Origin: Prado023 sp963818445
Lineage (GTDB): Bacteria > Actinomycetota > Actinomycetes > S36-B12 > CAIYMF01
NCBI GenBank assembly: GCA_963818445.1
Contig: CAWFSG010000020.1
Location: 62,001 to 126,000 of the forward strand
Reading direction: 5' to 3'
DNA: 64,000 nt
Position numbers and translations under genes: made by a program. The notes below the pieces were generated by a model that searched no databases, was not told where the DNA came from, and was given only the letters and a program-made list of their open reading frames with translations. Positions 34,675 to 42,184 of this stretch are shown piece by piece (within the stretch, counting starts at the first letter, position 1; each line of letters opens with the position of its first letter).

Positions 34675-34688
34675 GGGACGCCTGTCCC
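34675..34688. promoter_or_regulatory. inverted repeat GGGAC-GCCT-GTCCC before the fusion gene
   Basis: Perfect 5-base arms with a 4-base spacer lie in the 71-bp gap between qmoC and the fusion gene. The arms and spacing equal the core of the mycobacterial DosR motif (GGGACTWWAGTCCC), but the central TWWA and the outer bases do not match, so DosR binding is only a weak possibility. It could also be a small hairpin. Confidence 0.25.
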
Positions 34689-34696
34689 GAGCGAGG

Positions 34697-35872
34697 TCAC
34701 GCGTCCTGGGTGACCTTCTGCCCGGCCAGGGAGTAGAAGAACAGCGCCACCGGGCGGTAGATCGCGTGGGCGAACTTGGTGAAGGGGAGCAGGAGCAGGA
34801 GCTCCATGGCGACCGCAACATGGAACAGGAACACCCAGTAGCCCCACGCCGGCGGGTTCGGCATGTACAGCGCTGCCTCGATGACGAAGCCGGTCACCCC
34901 GGTGATCAGCAGCAGGATCAGCAGCAGCCAGTCCGAGCCGGTGGAGGCCGCCGAGGCCCGGTTGTAGTGGGTGGCCCGGTTGACCATGAACCACGTCACG
35001 CCGTAGATGAGCATGAGGCCGGCGATCGTCCCGATGAGGCGCGACGGGTACCAGATCGGGATCATCGTCCCGGTCTCCTTGATGCCGAGCAGGTCCAGCG
35101 CCCAGTCCAGCCCGGTGGCGACCATCAGGCCCAGGAAGCCCCAGATGGTCATCGCGTGGATGAACCAGCGACGCCGGTACCAGGGCTCGACCGGTGCGTC
35201 GTCGGTGCAGTCCCGGCGGTAGCGGGACTGACCCAGGGACTCGATGCCCAGGGAGAACCACAGGGCCCTGCCGGTGCGAGTCAGGGCGGGCCGACCATCG
35301 ACCAGCGACTTCAGGGTCACGTCATCACGACGGGCGATGCGTCGCACCATCGTGATCACCCCCGCGAGCCCCGCGAGCACCATCAGGACCATGGTCGCGA
35401 TTCCGGTCCAGTGGACCATCTCAGCCGGGATGAAGTCGAAGAACGCCAGCGTCTCGGTGTTCTGCTCGCCCACGGCGGAGTACATGAACAGGGCGAAGAA
35501 GGCGGCGATGGCAACGGCGATCACCGTGCCGGCGATCGGCTTGGTGTAGAGCACGCGCGCCAGGCCGGTGCGGTCGTAGCTCGCGATTGCGTAGCGCCGG
35601 GCAGCGGCCATGAACTCACCGGGATCGGCGTCCATCGGGCAGCTGTCGGAGCACAGCCCGCAGTGGTAGCACGTCCACAGCTCCTTGCTCGCCAGCAGGT
35701 CGTCCTTGAGCCCGACCTGGGCCAGGCGGATGAGGCTGCGCGGGAAGGTCGCGTCGTTGTCGACCAGCGGGCAGATCGCCGTGCAGGTGCCGCAGCTGAA
35801 GCACGAGGAGACGTCGAGCTCCCCGAAGCGCTTCATGTCGCCGAGCATCTCGGTGTCGATGACCTTGCTCAT
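34697..35872 (-). CDS. qmoC: QmoC-like protein (HdrC-type iron-sulfur domain fused to HdrE/NarI-type membrane domain)
   Basis: This 391-residue protein has two [4Fe-4S] motifs in its first 80 residues, C24-x2-C27-x2-C30-x3-C34 ('CFSCGTCTAICP') and C68...C78 ('CYHCGLCSDSCP'), followed by about six membrane helices with histidines placed for heme b ('VHWTGIATMVLMVLAG', 'FIHAMTIWGFLGLM', 'FLFHVAVAMELLLL'). This is the layout of QmoC, which passes electrons between the menaquinone pool and soluble HdrA-like flavoproteins. ATG 35872 overlaps the stop of the winged-helix gene (ATGA). There is no HdrB-type CCG domain in it or nearby. Confidence 0.92.
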   Translation of the reverse strand: MSKVIDTEMLGDMKRFGELDVSSCFSCGTCTAICPLVDNDATFPRSLIRLAQVGLKDDLLASKELWTCYHCGLCSDSCPMDADPGEFMAAARRYAIASYDRTGLARVLYTKPIAGTVIAVAIAAFFALFMYSAVGEQNTETLAFFDFIPAEMVHWTGIATMVLMVLAGLAGVITMVRRIARRDDVTLKSLVDGRPALTRTGRALWFSLGIESLGQSRYRRDCTDDAPVEPWYRRRWFIHAMTIWGFLGLMVATGLDWALDLLGIKETGTMIPIWYPSRLIGTIAGLMLIYGVTWFMVNRATHYNRASAASTGSDWLLLILLLITGVTGFVIEAALYMPNPPAWGYWVFLFHVAVAMELLLLLPFTKFAHAIYRPVALFFYSLAGQKVTQDA

Positions 35873-36132
35873 GAACCGACCTCCTGGCCAGCGATCGCGT
35901 AGGAGTAGTAGCCCTCGTCCGAGGCGTCCTCGAGCTCCTCAAGGTGGCCGTACCGGAGCATTCCCATGACCCAGTACACGGTCTCCTCCTTGGGCGCACC
36001 GATGCGCTCTGCGATCTCCGGGATGGTCATCGGTCCCTCGGCCAGCGCGGCCAGGATCGGGCGGTGCATCAGAGGTTCCTCGCGGATGACCTCGCGGGGC
36101 TCACGCAAGTGGGCACCTGGTTGCGTAGTCAT
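35869..36132 (-). CDS. small winged-helix-like protein inside the hdr operon
   Basis: This is an 87-residue protein with 'HRPILAALAEGPMTIPEIAE' and 'APKEETVYWVMGMLRYGHLE', the pattern of a winged helix-turn-helix. It overlaps both neighbours (TGATG with hdrA, ATGA with qmoC), so it is made in step with them. That tight coupling suggests either a local regulator or, more unusually, a structural subunit linking HdrA to QmoC. I do not know a named family for it. Confidence 0.75.
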   Translation of the reverse strand: MTTQPGAHLREPREVIREEPLMHRPILAALAEGPMTIPEIAERIGAPKEETVYWVMGMLRYGHLEELEDASDEGYYSYAIAGQEVGS

Positions 36133-37859
36133 CACGCCGTCGCCTCCACAAGTCCCTCGATCATGGCCCGCATCTGGGTGTCGGTGTAGCCCAGCAGGTC
36201 GATGGCGTCCTCGGAGCACAGCGGGACGCACCCGCCGCAGCCCTTGCAGACCGCGGCGCTGACCAGGGCGACGGAGCGGTCGTCGCACACCATCGACGAG
36301 ATGGCGTCGTAGGGGCACGCGGCCAGGCACTCACCGCACCCGGTGCAGGCGTCCTGGTCGACCAGGGCCACGAGTGGGTCGAGCTCGGCCCGTCCCTTCT
36401 TCAGCAGAGCGCCGCTCTGGGCGACCGCAGCCAGGCTCGAGGCCACGCTCTCCGCCGAGGTCTTCGGGCCCTGGCAGGTCCCGGCGATCATCACCCCGTC
36501 GACCACGGTCTCGACGGGCCGCAGCTTGGGGTGGATCTCGTTGAAGAATCCGTCGTCGCCCAGCGGCAGCTTCAGGAGGCCGGTCAGGCCCTCGTTGGCA
36601 CGCGGCACCATGCCGGTGACCAGGACGACCAGGTCCGCGGAGAGGCTCAGCTCCTCCGAGCTGGTGAGCGTGTCCACGGTGGTGACCTGCAGCCGACCAT
36701 CCTCGCCCAGGCTCACGGCCGGGGGAGTGTCGTCGGGGTACTTCATGAAGACCGAGCCACGCTCGCGGGTCTCGGTGTACATCAGCTCCTGCTTGCCGTA
36801 CGTGCGGACGTCGCGGTTCAGGTGGTACTGGTGCACAGAGGCGTCCAACCTGTTGACCAGCAGCGACGCATGCACGGTCGCACCACAGCAGAACTTCGAG
36901 CAGTACTCGTTGCCGCCGGCGGGCTGCCGGCTGCCCACGCAGTAGATGTAGGCGATGGTCCGCACGCGCCTGCCGTTGTACGTCAGTGAGCCGGTCGAGC
37001 CGTCCACCAGCGTCTTGAACTCCGGCAGCGTGAGCACGCCGGGGACGCCGTAGCCGAACTCGCCCGCATCGGGTTCGTAGGTGTCGAACCCGGTCGCGAT
37101 CACGATGGACCCGACGACGGCGCGGAATGGCTCTGTGCCCGGTTGGTTGATCCGGACCTCGGCGGTGTAGTTGCCGAAGCTCCCGGACTTGCCGACCAGC
37201 TCAGCGTGGGTCAGCACCGTGATCGCCGGCCGCTCGGCGACCTTGGCCACCAGCTGGTCGATCTGCGTACGGCCGTCCTGCTCGTTGGGGAACATGGCGC
37301 CGAAGGTTGCCACCCAGCCACCGAGCACCGGCTCGCGCTCGACGAGGTAGACCCGCAGCCCGATGTCGGCCAGGCCGATCGCGGCGCGCAGGCCGGCTAT
37401 CCCGGCGCCCACGACCATCGTGGCGGCCGTGGTCTCGACCACCAGGGGCTCGAGCGCCGAGGAGTGCCGGGTCCGCCCGATGCCGGCGCGGATCAGTCCG
37501 ATCGCCTTGGCTGTGGCCCCCTCCGGGTCGTCGCCGTGGGCCCACGAGTCCTGCTCGCGGATGTTGACCTGGGTGTACGCGAACGGGTTGAGCTCGGCGC
37601 GCTTGGACACCTCGCGGAAGGTGACCTGGTGCAGCTTCGGGGAGCACGATGCCACGACCAGGCCGTCGAGCCCCTGGTCCCGGATGGCGCAGATCATCTC
37701 GTGCTGGGTGCCGTCCGAGCACGCGAACGGCGTGGTCTCGGCGATCACCACGTCGGCGTCGTCCTTGACCGCCTCGCGAACCGCTGCCACGTCGACGTAG
37801 TCCGAGATGTTGCCCCCGCAGTGGCAGATGTAGACCCCGATGCGCCGGTCCTCGGTCAT
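36132..37859 (-). CDS. HdrA/QmoB-like FAD and iron-sulfur subunit
   Basis: This 575-residue protein starts with the HdrA N-terminal domain 'GVYICHCGGNISDYVDV' (C12, C14) and 'VVASCSPKLHQVTFREVS', then a thioredoxin-reductase-like FAD domain ('MVVGAGIAGLRAAIGLAD') with 'IYCVGSR' and 'CSKFCCGA'. Two complete ferredoxin motifs close the chain: C505-C508-C511-C515 and C538-C541-C544-C548. HdrA proteins can split or join electron pairs at the flavin. ATG 37859 overlaps the stop of the preceding HdrA-GltD hybrid gene. With the hybrid and QmoC it should form a Qmo-like membrane-bound complex. Confidence 0.92.
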   Translation of the reverse strand: MTEDRRIGVYICHCGGNISDYVDVAAVREAVKDDADVVIAETTPFACSDGTQHEMICAIRDQGLDGLVVASCSPKLHQVTFREVSKRAELNPFAYTQVNIREQDSWAHGDDPEGATAKAIGLIRAGIGRTRHSSALEPLVVETTAATMVVGAGIAGLRAAIGLADIGLRVYLVEREPVLGGWVATFGAMFPNEQDGRTQIDQLVAKVAERPAITVLTHAELVGKSGSFGNYTAEVRINQPGTEPFRAVVGSIVIATGFDTYEPDAGEFGYGVPGVLTLPEFKTLVDGSTGSLTYNGRRVRTIAYIYCVGSRQPAGGNEYCSKFCCGATVHASLLVNRLDASVHQYHLNRDVRTYGKQELMYTETRERGSVFMKYPDDTPPAVSLGEDGRLQVTTVDTLTSSEELSLSADLVVLVTGMVPRANEGLTGLLKLPLGDDGFFNEIHPKLRPVETVVDGVMIAGTCQGPKTSAESVASSLAAVAQSGALLKKGRAELDPLVALVDQDACTGCGECLAACPYDAISSMVCDDRSVALVSAAVCKGCGGCVPLCSEDAIDLLGYTDTQMRAMIEGLVEATA

Positions 37860-40579
37860 ACCGGCACCACCTCCTGGGCCTCGACCTTCGTCAGGTGGGC
37901 CGCGACCTGGGCCACGGCGGCCCCGGCGTGCAGGATGGTGTCCACGATGTCCTTGGCGCCCGCCGCAGTGCCGGCGACGAACACGCCGGGGATGTCGGTC
38001 TGCCCCGGGCTCACCTGCTCGCTCGGCTCGGCCACGTAGTAGTACTCGTCGAGACCGAGCTTCTCGCCGGTGAAGAGCTTCTCCACCTCGCGGTTGGGCT
38101 GGATCCCCACGGCCAGGACCACGAGGTCGTACTCGGCCTCGACGATCTGCCCGCCGTTCTCAATGTCCTCGTAGCGCAGGAGCAGGTCGCCATTGTCCTG
38201 TTCGGTGATCTTCGCGACCCGGCCCTTGATGTAGGTGGCGCCCATGTCCTTGGCCTGCTCGTAGAACTCGTCGTAGCGCTTGCCGGAGGCGCGCATGTCC
38301 ATGTAGTGCATGGTCACGTCGGCCAGGGGCAGCGAGCCCATGATCAGCTGGTTCTGCTTGATTGAGTACATGCAGCAGAACTTCGAGCACAGCGGGTTGC
38401 CCACCTGCTTGTCCCGCGACCCGGTGCACGAGACGTAGGCGATCCGGTCGGGCACCTTGCCGTCGCCGGGCCGCACGATGTTCTTGAACGGCCTCGTCGG
38501 CGCCAGCAGCCGGTCCATCTGCATGCCGGTGATCACGTTGGGGTAGGTGCCGTAGCCGTACTCGGGCTTGAGGTCGGCGTCGAACAGCTTGTGGCCGGTG
38601 GAGACCACGACGGCGCCAACCTCGACCTGCACCTCCTTGTCCCGGTCGTCGAGGCGGATGGCGTCAGCAGGGCACGCCTTCACGCACTCCTGGCACTCCG
38701 AGCAGACGCCGCAGTCCAGGCACCCGCCGGCTCCGGCCAGGGCCTCCTCCATGGTCATCGGCGGCTCGATCTCGGCGAAGTCCGTGGGCGCGGGGGAGTG
38801 GACGCTGTGCGGCCGGATCGGCTCTCGGTGGGTGTGGTTGGCCTGGCGTGCGAGCACCTCGGCCTTCGCCACGACCCCCAGCGGGTCGTCGAAGAGCGGG
38901 AAGCCCTCCAGGGGCAGGTTGTTGATCCACTTGTCGATCATGTAGGCGGCGCGTCGGCCGTGGCCGATCGCCCGCGTGATGTCGCTGGCGCCCTGTTCCA
39001 CGTCGCCCGAGCCGAACAGGTAGGGGTGGTCGCTCTGCAGCGTGATCGGGTCCACCTTGATCCGGTGGCCACGATCGACCCCGGTGATGCCCGCATAGGG
39101 GGTGTCGTCGGGCTCCATTCCGATGGCCGCCACGACCACCTGGCACGGAAGCACGAACTCGCTGCCCGGGATCGGCTCGGGCCGGCGACGTCCTGAGTCG
39201 TCAGCCTGTCCCAGAGCCATCCTCTGGCATCGCAGGCCGCTGACGGCGCCCGCGGCGTCCTTCACGACCTCGATCGGGGCCACCAGGTAGTCGAAGTGCA
39301 CGCCCTCCATCTCGGCCTCGTCGATCTCGGCGGCGTGGGCCGGCATCTCGTCGCGCCCTCGCCGGTAGGCCACGCGTGCGGCCGTCGTGCCCAGGCGACG
39401 CGCGGTGCGGGCCGCATCCATCGCGACGTTCCCGCCGCCGACGACCACCACGGTCTTCCCTGTGAGGTCCGGTACCTCGCCGAGGCTCACGTTGCGCAGG
39501 AACGTCAGTCCGGTCATGACGCCCTCGGCGTCCTCGCCGGGCACGCCGAGGCCCATCGGGCGGGGCGTGCCGGTGGCGACGAGCACCGCATCGAAGCCCT
39601 CGGCCTTGAGGGCCTCGAGATCGCGGACGGGATGGTTGGTGACGATCTCCACGCCGATCGCGGTGACGTTGGCGATGTCCTGGGCGACGACCTCGCGTGG
39701 CAGTCGGTACGCGGGGATCGCGTGGCGCAGGAACCCGCCGGGCTCAGCGGCGGCCTCGAAGATCGTGACCTTGTAGCCGCCGCGGGCCAACTGCCAGGCG
39801 GCGGTGAGGCCAGCTGGGCCCGAGCCGACGATCGCCACGCGGTGCCCGTTGGGCTCCGCGACCTGAACCCCGGGGCCGTCCGCGTGCGCGTAGTGCGCGT
39901 CGGCGGCAAAGCGCTTGAGGCGCCGGATCGGGATCGGGCCCTCGAGCGCAGTGCGGGTGCAGTCGGATTCACAGGGGGCGTAGCACGCACGCCCCAGGGT
40001 GCCGACCAACGGAGTCGCGTCGAGGACGAGCTGGAACGCCTCCTCGAACTTGCCGCTGCGGATCAGGGACACGTAGCCGTGCGCCTTGATGCCGGCCGGG
40101 CAGCTGTCGATGCACGGCGAGGTGCCGACACGGGTGATGACGGCCTTCTTCGGCACGGCCTGCGGGAAGGCGATGTAGGCGGCGTGCATCGGGACGAGGT
40201 TGGCGTTGAACGGGTCGGGAATCGCCACGGTGCAGGCGTCCTGGCAGTCCTTGCAGCCGGTGCAGGCCGCCCAGTCGATGAAGCGGGCCTTGTTCCTGAT
40301 CGTGGCGTTGAAGTGCCCGTCAGCCTCACGGTGGATCCCCAGGACCTCGCTGTAGGCCATCGTGGTGATGTTGGGGTGGTTGATCGTGGAGGACATCTTC
40401 GGACCCGAGATGCAGCTCGCGCAGTCCAGCGTCGGGAAGACCTTGCTGAGCAGGATCATCCGCCCGCCGACGCTGGCCTCCTTCTCGACGAGCAGGACCT
40501 TGTAGCCCATGTCGCCGAGCTTGATCGACGACTCCATGCCGGCGATCCCGCTGCCGACCACCATGACGTCGTACTTCAT
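37856..40579 (-). CDS. HdrA with an inserted GltD/NfnB-type NAD(P)H-flavin module
   Basis: The 907-residue protein is an HdrA/QmoA split by another enzyme. Residues 1-120 are HdrA-like: FAD motif 'VMVVGSGIAGMESSIKLGD', 'LDCASCISGPKM' and the ferredoxin motif 'CTGCKDCQDAC'. Residues 150-580 are a glutamate-synthase small-subunit/NfnB module with N-terminal cysteines ('ACYAPCESDC'), FAD motif 'VAIVGSGPAGLTAAWQLA' (near 250) and NAD(P) motif 'VVVVGGGNVAMDAARTA' (near 380). Residues 615-907 return to HdrA with 'CSECQECVKACP', 'VSCTGSRDKQ' and 'CSKFCCMYSIKQ'. It therefore offers an NAD(P)H entry point to the Hdr chain, making flavin-based electron bifurcation or confurcation plausible. ATG 40579 follows dsrE by 54 bp. 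Confidence 0.9.
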   Translation of the reverse strand: MKYDVMVVGSGIAGMESSIKLGDMGYKVLLVEKEASVGGRMILLSKVFPTLDCASCISGPKMSSTINHPNITTMAYSEVLGIHREADGHFNATIRNKARFIDWAACTGCKDCQDACTVAIPDPFNANLVPMHAAYIAFPQAVPKKAVITRVGTSPCIDSCPAGIKAHGYVSLIRSGKFEEAFQLVLDATPLVGTLGRACYAPCESDCTRTALEGPIPIRRLKRFAADAHYAHADGPGVQVAEPNGHRVAIVGSGPAGLTAAWQLARGGYKVTIFEAAAEPGGFLRHAIPAYRLPREVVAQDIANVTAIGVEIVTNHPVRDLEALKAEGFDAVLVATGTPRPMGLGVPGEDAEGVMTGLTFLRNVSLGEVPDLTGKTVVVVGGGNVAMDAARTARRLGTTAARVAYRRGRDEMPAHAAEIDEAEMEGVHFDYLVAPIEVVKDAAGAVSGLRCQRMALGQADDSGRRRPEPIPGSEFVLPCQVVVAAIGMEPDDTPYAGITGVDRGHRIKVDPITLQSDHPYLFGSGDVEQGASDITRAIGHGRRAAYMIDKWINNLPLEGFPLFDDPLGVVAKAEVLARQANHTHREPIRPHSVHSPAPTDFAEIEPPMTMEEALAGAGGCLDCGVCSECQECVKACPADAIRLDDRDKEVQVEVGAVVVSTGHKLFDADLKPEYGYGTYPNVITGMQMDRLLAPTRPFKNIVRPGDGKVPDRIAYVSCTGSRDKQVGNPLCSKFCCMYSIKQNQLIMGSLPLADVTMHYMDMRASGKRYDEFYEQAKDMGATYIKGRVAKITEQDNGDLLLRYEDIENGGQIVEAEYDLVVLAVGIQPNREVEKLFTGEKLGLDEYYYVAEPSEQVSPGQTDIPGVFVAGTAAGAKDIVDTILHAGAAVAQVAAHLTKVEAQEVVPV

Positions 40580-40633
40580 CGATGACTCCAGTCCCGATCT
40601 CGGTGCGGGCAGCGCAGCCCGCGGATGGGTGCG

Positions 40634-41114
40634 CTAGATGAACAGGTTGACGCTGGCCTCGTCGGCCTCGCCGAGGTAGCTGGCCACGCCGACGTACTCC
40701 ACGTCGTCGATGAGCTCCTCGGGTCGAAGCCCCATCACGTCCATCGACATGGAGCAGGCGACGAACTTGACGCCCTGCTCGCGGGCTGAGTCGATGAGCT
40801 CCTCGAGGGACATGACCTTCTGGTCCTTCATGGCCTTCTTGAACATCTTGGGGCCGGCCCCGGCGAAGTTCATGTGCGAGAGCTGGAGCTTGCCCGGGCC
40901 ACTGGGCATCATCGTGGCGAACGCCTTCTGCAGCGCCGTCTTGCCCGTGGTCGCCTGCTTCGTCCGGCTTGCGCAGGGCGTTCAGTCCCCAGAAGGTGAA
41001 GAACATGGTGACGTCGTCGTCCATTGCGGCCGCACCAGTGGCGATGATGAATGCGGCGAAGACCCTGTCGAAGTCCCCGCTGAACACGATGATGGTCTTC
41101 TTGGTGGTGTCCAC
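40634..41114 (-). pseudogene. DsrE-like sulfur-carrier protein, one frame break
   Basis: Two frames make one protein of about 160 residues: 'TTKKTIIVFSGDFDRVFAAF' to 'FTFWGLNALRKPDEA', then, one base further, 'GKTALQKAFATMMPSGPGKL' to the end 'YLGEADEASVNLFI'. The carrier cysteine is in 'KFVACSMSMDVMG'. The sequence parallels the last domain of the fusion protein at 32112 almost segment by segment, which shows that the break near 40950 is not natural domain structure. It should receive or donate persulfide sulfur alongside TusA. AGGAGACACACAGATCGTG precedes the start. Confidence 0.82.
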
Positions 41115-41158
41115 GATCTGTGTGTCTCCTCAGTCCTGCGGTTCAGTGATGCGGTGGG

Positions 41159-41593
41159 TCAGGAAACCGCGACCCGGACGGGACCGAGATCGGCGAGCTG
41201 CGCCGAGAACTCGGTCATGTACTTGACGAACGACTCGGCGCACACCGAGCAGATCGCCGCCATCTTCAGCCGCTGGGGCTCGATCCCGTTCTCCCGCAGC
41301 AGGTCCTGCGCCCGCGACGCGATCGCCGCGGTCCGCTCCGAGCAGTCGGGCAGGTAGGCGCACTCCTCGCCGTCCGAGGCGATGAAGACCCCGTCGATGC
41401 CCGCCTCGAACGCGTGCAGGATCCAGCTGGGCTTGAGCCCGCTGGAGCACGGCACGGCGATCGTCGAAGCGGTCGCCGGGTAGTGCATGTGCCTGCTTCC
41501 GGCGAGATCGATGCCGGGGTCCGAGATGTTGTGGGTGGAGAACACCAGGATCCGCGGCGTGAAGTCCGCTGCGGGGTCCGCTGCGACGGACAC
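41159..41593 (-). CDS. MvhD/HdrD-linked iron-sulfur subunit family protein with reduced cysteines
   Basis: This is a 144-residue protein with the MvhD fold pattern: 'FTPRILVFSTHNISDPGIDL', 'TIAVPCSSGLKPSWILHAFE', 'GVFIASDGEECAYLPDCSER' and 'LKMAAICSVCAESFVKYMTE'. Typical MvhD proteins begin with a CCxxC-like motif at residues 18-25, absent here, but keep cysteines equivalent to C49, C78 and C84; C115 and C118 are extra. It may bind an altered cluster or none. In other Hdr systems MvhD links HdrA to an electron donor. The GTG start at 41593 is 7 bases after the tusA stop. Confidence 0.75.
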   Translation of the reverse strand: MSVAADPAADFTPRILVFSTHNISDPGIDLAGSRHMHYPATASTIAVPCSSGLKPSWILHAFEAGIDGVFIASDGEECAYLPDCSERTAAIASRAQDLLRENGIEPQRLKMAAICSVCAESFVKYMTEFSAQLADLGPVRVAVS

Positions 41594-41599
41594 GCGTGC

Positions 41600-41860
41600 C
41601 TACTTCATCTTCTTGAGGAAGAGCCTGAGGTAGCCGGCGTCGTCGAACGCACCGAGGTACTCGTGGCCGAGCTTCTTGCACCATGCCGGAATGTCCTTGA
41701 GCGTCCCGGAATCCGTCGCCATGACCTCCATGGTCCCGCCGACCGGCACACCGCCGATGGCCTTCTTCGCCGCCAGGATCGGCCCGGGGCAGGAGGTGCC
41801 GCGCGCATCGACGACGAGGTCGACCTTCAGCTCCTTGAGTTCTTCGATGGCCACGGTCAT
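41600..41860 (-). CDS. tusA: TusA-family sulfur carrier
   Basis: This is an 86-residue TusA/SirA protein: 'VDLVVDARGTSCPGPILAAK' with the persulfide-carrying C24 in the CPGP motif, then 'PVGGTMEVMATDSGTLKDIP' and 'WCKKLGHEYLGA'. AAGGAGC precedes ATG 41860. It is the first gene of the eight-gene minus-strand operon (tusA-mvhD-dsrE-hdrA/gltD-hdrA-wHTH-qmoC-fusion) and should present sulfane sulfur to DsrE and the Hdr proteins. Confidence 0.93.
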   Translation of the reverse strand: MTVAIEELKELKVDLVVDARGTSCPGPILAAKKAIGGVPVGGTMEVMATDSGTLKDIPAWCKKLGHEYLGAFDDAGYLRLFLKKMK

Positions 41861-41951
41861 TGGTCGCTCCTTCGCGTCGGGCGCCGGCCCTGTGCTCGGC
41901 GCGCATCTGTCGCCCCGTTGAACTCGGAGGGGTGGCTTGACGCCTGCGACG

Positions 41952-41967
41952 GTACCTCCCGGGGTAT
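41952..41967. promoter_or_regulatory. degenerate CsoR/CstR-type operator upstream of tusA
   Basis: GTACCTCCCGGGGTAT agrees with the perfect palindrome at 30922-30937 in 12 of 16 positions, including a full GGGGTAT arm. It lies 92 bases before the tusA start in a 324-bp stretch without genes, where the operon promoter must be. Confidence 0.5.
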
Positions 41968-42046
41968 CTGCGATTTGGGGGCCAAAGGTCCCGCGGGGGT
42001 CCCGAACAGTGTCTGAATGATCACATTGCGCAAGGAGGTGGTACCG

Positions 42047-42062
42047 GTACCGGTAGGGGTAC
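42047..42062. promoter_or_regulatory. second degenerate CsoR/CstR-type operator upstream of tusA
   Basis: GTACCGGTAGGGGTAC agrees with the perfect site at 30922-30937 in 12 of 16 positions, including TAGGGGTA. A further GTACCG repeat lies directly before it (42041-42046). Together with the site at 41952 it would frame the tusA promoter region. Confidence 0.5.
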
Positions 42063-42184
42063 AATCACGGCTCCACCTAGTGCTGGCTCATGGATGGGTC
42101 AGCTGCAGACGCTCAGCTGGTCCAGCTCGGCAACGCCGCCGGATAGGTGGGCCAGCCAGTAGAGCAGCGAACGCCCGCCTACGC

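Noticed and set aside
36132..40579. Dissimilatory sulfite reductase/adenylylsulfate reductase partner genes
   Set aside because: No DsrAB, AprAB or SoeABC-like sequences are present in the window; only Hdr/Qmo-like and carrier proteins are.
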